Assembly: GCA_947500385.1 (NCBI GenBank)
Contig: CANMSA010000012.1
Coordinates: 124,001-188,000 of the forward strand
Reading direction: 5' to 3'
DNA from: an uncultured Flavobacteriaceae bacterium
Lineage (GTDB): Bacteria > Bacteroidota > Bacteroidia > Flavobacteriales > Flavobacteriaceae
DNA length: 64,000 nt
Of this stretch, positions 55,518 to 63,179 are shown in pieces. Both the position numbers and the translations under genes were made by a program. The stretch's first letter is position 1, and every line of letters starts with the position of its first letter. The notes under the pieces were generated by a model. It saw only the letters and a program-made list of their open reading frames with translations, ran no database searches and had not been told where the DNA came from.

Positions 55518-56681
55518 CTACTGTTTAAACCAATTTTTGGGCATTGGCTTTGCGATACTACATGGCCCCTCCTCAATTTCCAACGCTTTGTTGTTCAATA
55601 GTGCATCGCTTCTTTTAATAAAATTCTCTACAGCATTTTTGGGAGACCATGTATGCATAATCAACTCATAGGCGGCCTTCCCTAACGCCGTGCATCTTTC
55701 TCGATTTTCCGCCAAATAGGCAACTTTCGCGTTAAAGTCGTGCTGATCTTCAGATTTGAAAACCATTCCGGTAACATCGTTTTTGATTAGAAACGGTACC
55801 GAGCCTATTTTACTGCCCGCAACTACCGTACAACCATTGCTCATCGCCTCATTTATTACTGCTCCCCAGCCTTCGTTTTGATCACTGGTAAAAACGAGCA
55901 TATTTGAAAGTCGCATTTTTTCAAGTACTTCGGGGTTTGATAAATTACCGACGAAAATCACATGTCTATCCAACTTTTTGGTCGTAACCTCTTTTCGCAA
56001 CTTGGCTTCCAAAGGACCACTTCCAACAATGTCGAGTTGAAATTCAATCCCTTTTTTCATCAACATTTCTGCGACTCCTATGACCAACTCCGGGTGTTTC
56101 AATTTAATGAGTCTGGCCACGAAGAGAATCCTAGTTTTTCCTGAAGCTTTTGCGCTAAGCACCCCGTCAATATCAATAGGTTTGAATTTGGTGAAATATC
56201 CCCATTTGAACATTTTATTCGGGTAGGCCCTCACCCAACTAAAGTCGTTTGCCGCAAAAGCACTGGCACATAAAAGGTACACATTTTTTGATCGATACTT
56301 TGTATGATATTTGATTAGATGAAACAGGATTCTATAATCGTATTTTTGATAGAGGCCCTTTTTGAAAAACCGTTCTGAATAGCGAAAGGTATGCTTGTTT
56401 GCATCCATCCTATCTAAAACAAAATCTCGGTTTGCAGAACCAAAAATTACTATATCGGACGTATCTCCCAATTCCTTCGCATAGGCATATTTTTTTTCGT
56501 TTTCAAAGGCGGTGACATTGTATTCAACCTTTGTCAAATCTTCATATCCTCCCTTGCTGAAACTTTCCGGCATTTGAACACAGGAGACAAATTTGAAATC
56601 CTCACCCAACCTTTTATGTAGTAGATCACAGAAAGGCTTCTGATGATGGTTGAGAAAATTTGAAAAAAATGTAATGGTCAT
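55518..56681 (-). CDS. GT4-family glycosyltransferase
   Basis: GT-B retaining transferase, 387 aa. It starts TITFFSNFLNHHQKPFCDLL, which is typical of GT4 enzymes with an N-terminal acceptor loop lacking the GG pair; the donor domain carries ILFVARLIKLKHPELVIGVAEML, LDIVGSGPLEAKLRK, HVIFVGNLSNPEV and TSDQNEGWGAVINEAMSNGCTVVAG, with E-x7-E in NEGWGAVINE. It is three bases upstream of the next GT4 gene and 27 bases after the sialyltransferase-like gene. Linkage unknown. Confidence 0.88.
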   Translation of the reverse strand: MTITFFSNFLNHHQKPFCDLLHKRLGEDFKFVSCVQMPESFSKGGYEDLTKVEYNVTAFENEKKYAYAKELGDTSDIVIFGSANRDFVLDRMDANKHTFRYSERFFKKGLYQKYDYRILFHLIKYHTKYRSKNVYLLCASAFAANDFSWVRAYPNKMFKWGYFTKFKPIDIDGVLSAKASGKTRILFVARLIKLKHPELVIGVAEMLMKKGIEFQLDIVGSGPLEAKLRKEVTTKKLDRHVIFVGNLSNPEVLEKMRLSNMLVFTSDQNEGWGAVINEAMSNGCTVVAGSKIGSVPFLIKNDVTGMVFKSEDQHDFNAKVAYLAENRERCTALGKAAYELIMHTWSPKNAVENFIKRSDALLNNKALEIEEGPCSIAKPMPKNWFKQ

Positions 56682-56708
56682 GACTGTTGTATAAATCCTT
56701 GCTAAGGG

Positions 56709-57830
56709 TTATTCAAGAAGGGGCATTAACGCTTCAAAGGTTTGTGGGACATGTATGTTGATCGCCTTAAAAAAATCATAGGCTTTCGTGTTTTTTACAC
56801 CAACAATATCAGCGATACAGATAACCTCAAATCCTATTTTTTTGGCAACTATTAAAGAAGTTGATAAATTTCCGATCACTGTTACGTTTTTCCCTTCCAG
56901 ATCGGAAATCAACTTCTCGCTGGGAATTAGTTTATTTATCTCTGTGCAAAGGCTTGACACGCTTAACTGCTGGTACGTTCCTACCTCTCTTGGATGATAT
57001 TTGAAAAGTACTTTTGCCCCCAACGTGCTTGACCAGGCGAGTACCTTTTCAAGGAAATTACTAAAATTCAACTCTTTGGGTACTCTATCGATCAAATCTA
57101 AAAAAATTACTATGACCCGATCACCTTCAATAGCGCCGCTATCTGAAGATCCGTACAAATTTTCAATTCCGCTCAACAGGGTCTTTTTTTGAATCTCAAT
57201 GAGTTTGGTGTGAGCTAATTCTTTTCGAGCATTCCCTGGGAACAACACATGCGATGAAACAAAATTCTTGTTCATACCATAGCAATACTTCGGTTCGTAG
57301 TACTTGTTACTGCCATATACGAGGTTGCGGAACATGCTCAGCGATTTTTGAAGTACACTTCTTTTTTGTAGTCGTTCTTGCTGTTGCTTTGTAAATGTTT
57401 CAATATCAAGTTCGTTCAACGCTGGATTGATAGAAAAATAGGCATCCACCCCGTCCTCGATATAGGTCATTTTTGTCGGACCATTTTTATGTATATCCCT
57501 TGCGATCAAGGTATCGATCATATCTTCTTGTGAAATGAATACCTGATCATAAACATTTTTGGATATTGGTTTGAATTTTTTAAAATGGCGATATTTTTTG
57601 TAGAGTTGCCGCTCTATTTTTACCATAGCATCGCGTAACTGATATGTTGACTGTAGTATGAGTACTTGATCAAAGGTTGCATCAATTGACTTTTTAAGAG
57701 CCGTATTCAACTCAAATTCCGCGTTCAAAATTAAATCGTTCCTTTGATTTGAAAATTGATTTTTAATAAGACCAGTCGCCAAGATGAGGTTATACTGCGT
57801 ATGTAATACAAAGAGGTTATTCTTTTCCAC
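56709..57830 (-). CDS. Putative sialyltransferase-like (polyST/GT52-type) glycosyltransferase
   Basis: About 373 aa. The N-terminus NNLFVLHTQYNLILATGL resembles the beta-1 strand and acceptor loop of GT52 and polysialyltransferase-like proteins. The three short motifs shared by bacterial GT-B sialyltransferases can be found in order: EDG (125-127 in YIEDGVDAYF), HP (279-280 in FKYHPREV) and a Ser/Thr pair (STS, 323-325 in GNLSTSLI), which in those enzymes serve as base, CMP-binding and phosphate-binding sites. With the NeuB- and NeuA-like genes nearby this is a good candidate for the nonulosonate transferase (inference). Start set at GTG 57830, 14 bases inside the wzx stop; a TTG at 57872 would overlap by 56 bases. 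No ATG is available. Confidence 0.6.
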   Translation of the reverse strand: MEKNNLFVLHTQYNLILATGLIKNQFSNQRNDLILNAEFELNTALKKSIDATFDQVLILQSTYQLRDAMVKIERQLYKKYRHFKKFKPISKNVYDQVFISQEDMIDTLIARDIHKNGPTKMTYIEDGVDAYFSINPALNELDIETFTKQQQERLQKRSVLQKSLSMFRNLVYGSNKYYEPKYCYGMNKNFVSSHVLFPGNARKELAHTKLIEIQKKTLLSGIENLYGSSDSGAIEGDRVIVIFLDLIDRVPKELNFSNFLEKVLAWSSTLGAKVLFKYHPREVGTYQQLSVSSLCTEINKLIPSEKLISDLEGKNVTVIGNLSTSLIVAKKIGFEVICIADIVGVKNTKAYDFFKAINIHVPQTFEALMPLLE

Positions 57831-59247
57831 GATTGCGTATTTTCGCAAAAACGGTGGAATTCGCGTAGTCAAACATCTTTTTAATAAACTTATAGTTCAT
57901 ATAGAGGGCAATAAGTGTAAAAACGGCGGCCGATATTATATTAACTAAACTATTCCCGAGATAATATATTGTGAGGGCCACCATGACCAAGAAAGCTAAA
58001 AATATGATATTCTGTATATTAAGTACAACACCCATCTCCTTTTTTAGGGTTTTGTGACGCACTATCCAAATCGCCAAATTGGCAAGGGTCATCCCTAACA
58101 CCGGGGCGTAAAGTCCTATATAATGAATTCCGATAAGGGTAATGACCACGTTTACAATGACCCCATAGATAGTCGTCCACATTGATTGTATGGTCTTTTT
58201 AGAGGCTAAATATCCAGCGCCATAAAAACCGGTCATCGCACCAAATGCGGCGCTCAACATTAGCACGGGAGCATATTCCAAAGACTCATAGTACTTGGGG
58301 TCTATCATTTCTGGCATCAAAAACTTAATTACCGGTATGAGCACAATGGCAGCGGAAAAAAGTACCTTGATAAAAAGATTGGTAATCTCGGAATAGAATT
58401 GGGTCTTGTCCTTGGATTCGTTTTCCATGATAACAGATTCTTGCCAGGCCGTTAAAAAAACACTCGAAACCATTGCTATGATACCAGCGAATTTATTGGC
58501 CACAGCATAGATGCCATTGGCGTTGATTCCTATTACAAAACTAATGATATAGGTGTTTAAGGAAGAAACTGTCCACCACAGCAATGAATTTGGAATCAAA
58601 GGAGCAGAAAAGGTTATCATTTCTTTTGCCACCTTTTTGTTCAAAAGACGAAAATTAAAGTAGTTTCTAAGACGCACCTTGTATTCGGCAAAGAGCATCC
58701 CTAAAACGGTGGACGCAATGGCAGAAATAAAGAGACTTTCCAATCCGAGGCCAAATCCTACCAGCAAAATAATTTGAAATATGATGTAACTGAATGCCCT
58801 TATGAAGTTGCTTTTGACAAAAACAAGGTTATGCCCCAAACTTCGGATTACTTTCTGATATAGAATAAACACCACCGAGGAAACGAAATAACCAATAACG
58901 AGTGGCAGCAAGATGACATCGTTAAAGAAAAAGTCGAACAGCACGGTGCCTACCACTGCCACGATAATCCCGGTCCCAATGACCGATACGCCGTTGGTGA
59001 AATAGGTGGCCTTTTCACGCTCGTCGCTATCAAAGAAGAACCGAAAAACCGCATCTGTTACCTGTAGGGTAACAATTGGCGTAAGCAAAATTGCGGTCGT
59101 TACCACCAAATCAAAATACCCGTAGTCGTCGGGGTCAAGAATATTGGTGATAATGGGTAATAACAAAAACTGCAAAAAGGTCGTGGCCGTATTTCCTATA
59201 AAGTAGATTATAGTGCCATCAAATAGTTTTTGTTTGGAAGTTTTCAA
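57817..59247 (-). CDS. Wzx-type lipid-linked oligosaccharide flippase
   Basis: Polysaccharide biosynthesis protein of the MOP superfamily, 476 aa with about twelve to fourteen helices, moving undecaprenyl-diphosphate repeat units across the inner membrane. The first helix pair FDGTIIYFIGNTATTFLQFLLLPIITNILDPDDYGYFDLV is a classical Wzx start; ISFVIGINANGIYAVANKFAGIIAMVSSVFLTAWQESVI is the conserved middle. The only usable start is TTG at 59247. It lies 45 bp after the nonulosonate-synthase fusion. Together with the Wzy-like protein this defines a Wzx/Wzy-dependent pathway. Confidence 0.92.
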   Translation of the reverse strand: MKTSKQKLFDGTIIYFIGNTATTFLQFLLLPIITNILDPDDYGYFDLVVTTAILLTPIVTLQVTDAVFRFFFDSDEREKATYFTNGVSVIGTGIIVAVVGTVLFDFFFNDVILLPLVIGYFVSSVVFILYQKVIRSLGHNLVFVKSNFIRAFSYIIFQIILLVGFGLGLESLFISAIASTVLGMLFAEYKVRLRNYFNFRLLNKKVAKEMITFSAPLIPNSLLWWTVSSLNTYIISFVIGINANGIYAVANKFAGIIAMVSSVFLTAWQESVIMENESKDKTQFYSEITNLFIKVLFSAAIVLIPVIKFLMPEMIDPKYYESLEYAPVLMLSAAFGAMTGFYGAGYLASKKTIQSMWTTIYGVIVNVVITLIGIHYIGLYAPVLGMTLANLAIWIVRHKTLKKEMGVVLNIQNIIFLAFLVMVALTIYYLGNSLVNIISAAVFTLIALYMNYKFIKKMFDYANSTVFAKIRNRGKE

Positions 59248-59292
59248 AGTTGTTAAGCTAAAATTGCCCTAATTGGTTCAAAGCGTCAAAGC

Positions 59293-60855
59293 TTAGTTGT
59301 TGAATTTGTTCACCTTGTATTTGTGATGTTCTTTGTCGTGAATTTCTTTGGTCTTACTACCTTTTATAGTAGTAGCCAATTTAACATCGTTTACATACTT
59401 GTTAAATTCGTTTTTGCTGATATCGAGTGCGACTCCATCAAAATGTACCCAATCAAGATTTCCTAATTTTACATGCTTCTCTAGCATAAGGGCTCCCGCA
59501 CCTATGGCTATTTGACTGGCCAAAGCACCTACGTCGTGACTCGAGTATCCCGGCACCAAATTGGTATAGGTTTTACGAAGTTCACTGTAGTGATGAATTA
59601 CGCCAATGTTACAGGAATCTGGTGGGGCAGGGTAGGAGGAAGTACATTGTAATAAGAACAGTCGGTAATCTCCCGAAAATAGGTCTAACACAAATTGTTC
59701 ATATTCTTGATCGGTAAATCCGGTAGAAACCACCACGTCTCCTTTGAATGTTTCGGCTACATGTTTCAGGTAATTTCTATGATTCGAAATTGTACTTGGA
59801 AGTTTGATAAGCGGAAGATCGAACTTCAGCATATATTCGTACGAATTCTTATCAAGCACGGATGCAAACCAGAAAATTTCGTTTCTTTTACACTCCTCTA
59901 TTAGAACATCGAATAGGTGCTCGGTCAACTCTACGTTTTCCCGATAGTCTTTTAAGGTATCACCAAAGGGAGATTTATAAGGTGATTTAAGCTCTTCGGG
60001 TGTATAAAAAGTAGCTACATCTCTTTTTTGAACTTTGATGGCATCGGCTCCCTGTTCTTTGCTCATGCGAATCATTTTTCGCAATCTTCTTTCATCACCG
60101 ATGTGATTGTTTGTGAGTTCTGCTACAAAAATGGGCAAGTCTTTTTCCAACTTTAACATCAGCTCTTGATAGAGTTGGTTATTGTCTTTAAGATTCTTAT
60201 TCGGTGCCAAACTCCCCCTGTTGAACTGCCCAAGTGATATATCGCTATATTCCTTTTCGCCGACGTGTGTAATACTAACGGTATCGAGATGATCTTCAAC
60301 GTAGGTTTTCAACCTCACAAAAATATCTTCTTGGGTTTTAAACATCACGTTCGTAAATTCCGAAGTATACCCAGAAAAATCTTCAACGCCTCCCTTTCCC
60401 TTAATAGAACCAAAATCAAAGCCGATAAACACCACTTCCATTTTTTTTCCAGCAGCATCGGCAATCAGCATTCCTAGTTTCAAAGCACTGATAAACAGAA
60501 AGTCGGAGATATACAATCCTTGATTTTCGAGGTCGCCAAAACTGTCGAAATGGCCTAAATTGTGTGGGATAAATGGTATTTTATCGTTGGCTACATCAGA
60601 CGACATTTCCCTATCGGTTAAGTAAAACCCAGCTTTAAAACCATTTTTTTCAACGCTATGGTGTGCCCAGAAACTATGAAGTATGCCGATATGGCCCGCA
60701 TAGAACCTCTCTGAGTCATTTAGGTTTATAACTATGCCCTCTTTTAGTAGATCCTTATCTAATTTGTTTAAGCTTGGGCCTTTACCGACTACATAGATTT
60801 TATTGTCCTTGCTGTTTTCAACAAGCTCTTTGATTTTTGAAAGCGTTTTTTCCAT
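59293..60855 (-). CDS. Fusion: GxGPSL-type N-terminal domain plus NeuB-like nonulosonic-acid synthase without SAF domain
   Basis: 520 aa in two parts. Residues about 1-215 form a Rossmann-like domain with VVGKGPSLNKLD (22-33), LNDSERFYAG, and VVFIGFDFG (141-149), the pattern of the DUF115/Maf (MptE-like) group and, more distantly, GT42 sialyltransferases. Residues about 238-495 are a NeuB TIM barrel: FVAELTNNHIGD (Glu246), GADAIKVQK (Lys274, Lys277), KLPS (351-354), VVSTGF, LLQCTSSYPAPP, GYSSHDVG (His440) and LEKH (458-461). The site that is His in Neu5Ac synthases (LLHCT) is Gln403, as in some other nonulosonate synthases. The usual C-terminal SAF/antifreeze-like domain is missing; the protein ends in a short lysine-rich tail. 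It is 24 bp after the phosphatase gene. Barrel call is firm; the N-terminal role is inferred. Confidence 0.85.
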   Translation of the reverse strand: MEKTLSKIKELVENSKDNKIYVVGKGPSLNKLDKDLLKEGIVINLNDSERFYAGHIGILHSFWAHHSVEKNGFKAGFYLTDREMSSDVANDKIPFIPHNLGHFDSFGDLENQGLYISDFLFISALKLGMLIADAAGKKMEVVFIGFDFGSIKGKGGVEDFSGYTSEFTNVMFKTQEDIFVRLKTYVEDHLDTVSITHVGEKEYSDISLGQFNRGSLAPNKNLKDNNQLYQELMLKLEKDLPIFVAELTNNHIGDERRLRKMIRMSKEQGADAIKVQKRDVATFYTPEELKSPYKSPFGDTLKDYRENVELTEHLFDVLIEECKRNEIFWFASVLDKNSYEYMLKFDLPLIKLPSTISNHRNYLKHVAETFKGDVVVSTGFTDQEYEQFVLDLFSGDYRLFLLQCTSSYPAPPDSCNIGVIHHYSELRKTYTNLVPGYSSHDVGALASQIAIGAGALMLEKHVKLGNLDWVHFDGVALDISKNEFNKYVNDVKLATTIKGSKTKEIHDKEHHKYKVNKFNN

Positions 60856-60879
60856 GGTACTTGCTTTATAATACGAGGG

Positions 60880-61557
60880 CTAGTTAGATACTTTAAATAT
60901 ATATTTTTCGCTAGGGTCTAGAAGTTCTCCGGTATACGGTTTTCCATTTACCGAAACCGATAAGTTATGTTCTAAGGCTAAGTTTAAGCCGGGGATAATA
61001 TCCCATACATAGGCTCCTTTGGGGTTTTCAAATGAAAAATAAGAGCCTTTGACAACGTTGTACATATTGTAAACGCAACAGCCAATAATGCGATATTCAA
61101 AACCAGGTTCAAGTTTTAAAATATCCTCCTTTGTCAAACTTGAAGAAATTCCACAGATTCGCGATTGGAACCGCTCTGTAGGCTCTCCTGTTTTTAAATG
61201 GCCATACAGCTCTGGCATCAACAACATTGATTGCTGATGTACCCCATTTTCGTAATAGCACATTGCTACGCCCCATTCTTTTAATCCGGAAACAAAATTT
61301 TCGGTGCCGTCAATAGGGTCTAAAATGAAAACCTTGTCTTTTTTGAAGTTTTTCACATTCTCTAATGGGCTCTCTTCTGAAACTAGGGCAACATCAGGGT
61401 AGTTGTTGGCCAGAAAGTCCTTGATAAGCTGTTCGCATAGTAGATCTCCTTTAGAGACATAACTATTATCTTCTTTTAGAATTTTTTCGTTTCGAAGCGC
61501 CAATATTTCAGGAAGTTTCTCCTCTATTTTTTCTTTGATTTGTCCGCAAAGGTCCAT
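60880..61557 (-). CDS. Inositol-monophosphatase/CysQ-family phosphatase
   Basis: Mg2+-dependent phosphatase fold, 225 aa. YVSKGDLLCEQLI provides the N-terminal loop, LVSEES carries the metal-binding Glu61, and ILDPIDGTENFVSG (78-91) holds Asp80 and Asp83 of the classical DPIDGT motif. YVWDIIPGLNLALEHN near the C-terminus corresponds to WDxxAG with Pro in place of Ala. Family members act on inositol phosphate, 3'-phosphoadenosine or sugar phosphates. Its position, 22 bp after a cytidylyltransferase gene and 24 bp before the NeuB-like gene, suggests a sugar-phosphate substrate of the nonulosonate pathway, but this is inference. Confidence 0.88.
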   Translation of the reverse strand: MDLCGQIKEKIEEKLPEILALRNEKILKEDNSYVSKGDLLCEQLIKDFLANNYPDVALVSEESPLENVKNFKKDKVFILDPIDGTENFVSGLKEWGVAMCYYENGVHQQSMLLMPELYGHLKTGEPTERFQSRICGISSSLTKEDILKLEPGFEYRIIGCCVYNMYNVVKGSYFSFENPKGAYVWDIIPGLNLALEHNLSVSVNGKPYTGELLDPSEKYIFKVSN

Positions 61558-61578
61558 TTGTCCGTTTTTATTCGTTGG

Positions 61579-62331
61579 TTAAAGGAGGCCATTCGATTGG
61601 TAGGCAGCTTCAATTCGGTTTTCGGTTATCCAATCTTCCGTTTTCTTTAAATCTTCTAAATCGTGCACGTCAAAGCACCCTTCGGTTTCAAAAGGCACAA
61701 TAGTACTACCCATAACAGGCCATGGTTCTTGCCCGTTTACCGCTTTTACCCCCTTTTCTACATCCAATACCCAAAAAGAATGGTCAAAAAACAAACAAGT
61801 CGGTAATTCCTGTCTATTGGCACTGATTTTGTCCGTAGGTTTCCCAACATAGGGTTCCATAGTGCCATCTGAATTTAATTTCCTTGCTCTAAGCGGATGG
61901 TATTCATCTTTTCTATGAGATGGAATAACAGCGCTGATGTCCTTGTTTGAATTTTTAATTGCGATACAGCTGTCTATCAAATCTGAGCTAATGGTACCCA
62001 CATTGGCATGAATAACAATCAAGGTCTCGATTTCGCCTTCTTTGGCAATGACCTCATAGGCATGTTTAACCGCATCGGCACTTTGCGAATCGGGTAGTGC
62101 CAAATAGTCCGGTCTTTTAATTTTTACAAAATCTACCGCTGCTCCCGCTTCAAGGATCTTATCACAGTCACTACTAATGTAATAACGCCCTATATGTTCG
62201 GAGTTTTTGGCTGCCAAGGCACCCCATTGAAGCAGGGGTCTGCCGTGTACCTTGAGGATGTTTTTATTTTCAAGGGTATTGTTGCCTCTTCCAATGATCA
62301 AGGCCGCTATTTTATTGGATTTACTTGACAT
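61579..62331 (-). CDS. CMP-sugar cytidylyltransferase, divergent N-terminal loop
   Basis: 250-aa nucleotidyltransferase of the acylneuraminate cytidylyltransferase family. The nucleotide loop reads IIGRGNNTLENKNILKVHGRPLL, altered from the usual IPARGGSKxIxxKNI: the KNI and GRPLL parts are kept. YYISSDCDKIL, the ALPDSQSADAV stretch and VIHANVGTISSDLI are typical; the SANRQELPTCLFFDHSFWVLD segment is like that of legionaminate-type enzymes in Bacteroidota. It should activate a nonulosonic acid with CTP. It starts 101 bp after the other cytidylyltransferase gene, and the phosphatase gene follows after 21 bp. Confidence 0.85.
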   Translation of the reverse strand: MSSKSNKIAALIIGRGNNTLENKNILKVHGRPLLQWGALAAKNSEHIGRYYISSDCDKILEAGAAVDFVKIKRPDYLALPDSQSADAVKHAYEVIAKEGEIETLIVIHANVGTISSDLIDSCIAIKNSNKDISAVIPSHRKDEYHPLRARKLNSDGTMEPYVGKPTDKISANRQELPTCLFFDHSFWVLDVEKGVKAVNGQEPWPVMGSTIVPFETEGCFDVHDLEDLKKTEDWITENRIEAAYQSNGLL

Positions 62332-62432
62332 TTGCAGCTGTTTTTGGTATCATTTTGATGTTTGAACTAGTTGTCCGGTTCTAAAAAACGGTACAATCCA
62401 CCCCGTTCCTTATACTTATGGCTGTGGTAAGA

Positions 62433-63137
62433 TCAAGTAAAATAAGGGTCTTCATCAATAACCTTTTCATCCAGGTCTAACCAGGCTCTTGCGATTTCAA
62501 TATCCAAGCGATCATCAATATCACAACTTGCTCTTTTTTCCATTTCAAACTTGTAGGGGTTTGTTCCATGAAAATAGGACCATTCGATCATTTTTTCCCG
62601 CGGCGCCAACAGAATGCCGTCTGTAATGAAGTAATACTTGGGCAATTCTTGGGAAGGCACATGTTTAAGCCCCAATTCATAGTTAATAGGACCTTTATCA
62701 TCCCACATGTACCTTTGAAATGGTTGCACGGAAATTAAAGAATCATACTCACTTTTGTTTACTACAATTTCAAAGTAATCCTTGATCGCTTTCGAATACA
62801 GTTTAGGAAATACCAGCGGGGCAGTGCATGGCGCCCATAGAATGTGATCACCCTCCACACTTTCCGCAATATGCCGCACCACTTCTCCGAAAGATTTTGT
62901 TTTTTCATCACAATACTCCGGTGCTCTTTTGTGTGTGGCCATACCCGAATCTTTTGCAAATTTCAACATTTTGTCGCTGTCCGAGGAAACAACAATGGTA
63001 TCGATATCTCGAACTCTTTTTAGTTGGTTTATTTTGAACAGCAACAAGTTCGTACCGGCAAAAGGGGATATGTTTTTATTCTTTAATCTTCTACTTCCGG
63101 CCCTTACAGGGATAATTGCGGTAACTTTACTTTTCAT
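62433..63137 (-). CDS. CMP-nonulosonate cytidylyltransferase (NeuA-like)
   Basis: 234-aa acylneuraminate cytidylyltransferase with the standard loop IIPVRAGSRRLKNKNISPFAGTNLL, DTIVVSSDSDKMLKFAKDSG, HKRAPEYCDEKTKSFGEVVRHI, ILWAPCTAPLVFPKLY and the C-terminal ASCDIDDRLDIEIARAWL. Residues for CTP and metal binding seem intact. No GDSL or HAD domain is fused behind it. It is 42 bp downstream of the fcl gene and is the second complete enzyme of its family in the locus; which of the two serves the NeuB-like product cannot be read from sequence. Confidence 0.9.
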   Translation of the reverse strand: MKSKVTAIIPVRAGSRRLKNKNISPFAGTNLLLFKINQLKRVRDIDTIVVSSDSDKMLKFAKDSGMATHKRAPEYCDEKTKSFGEVVRHIAESVEGDHILWAPCTAPLVFPKLYSKAIKDYFEIVVNKSEYDSLISVQPFQRYMWDDKGPINYELGLKHVPSQELPKYYFITDGILLAPREKMIEWSYFHGTNPYKFEMEKRASCDIDDRLDIEIARAWLDLDEKVIDEDPYFT

Positions 63138-63179
63138 AACTATTGTTTAGTTGACAGATAAATAGTAACTGTATCTACA

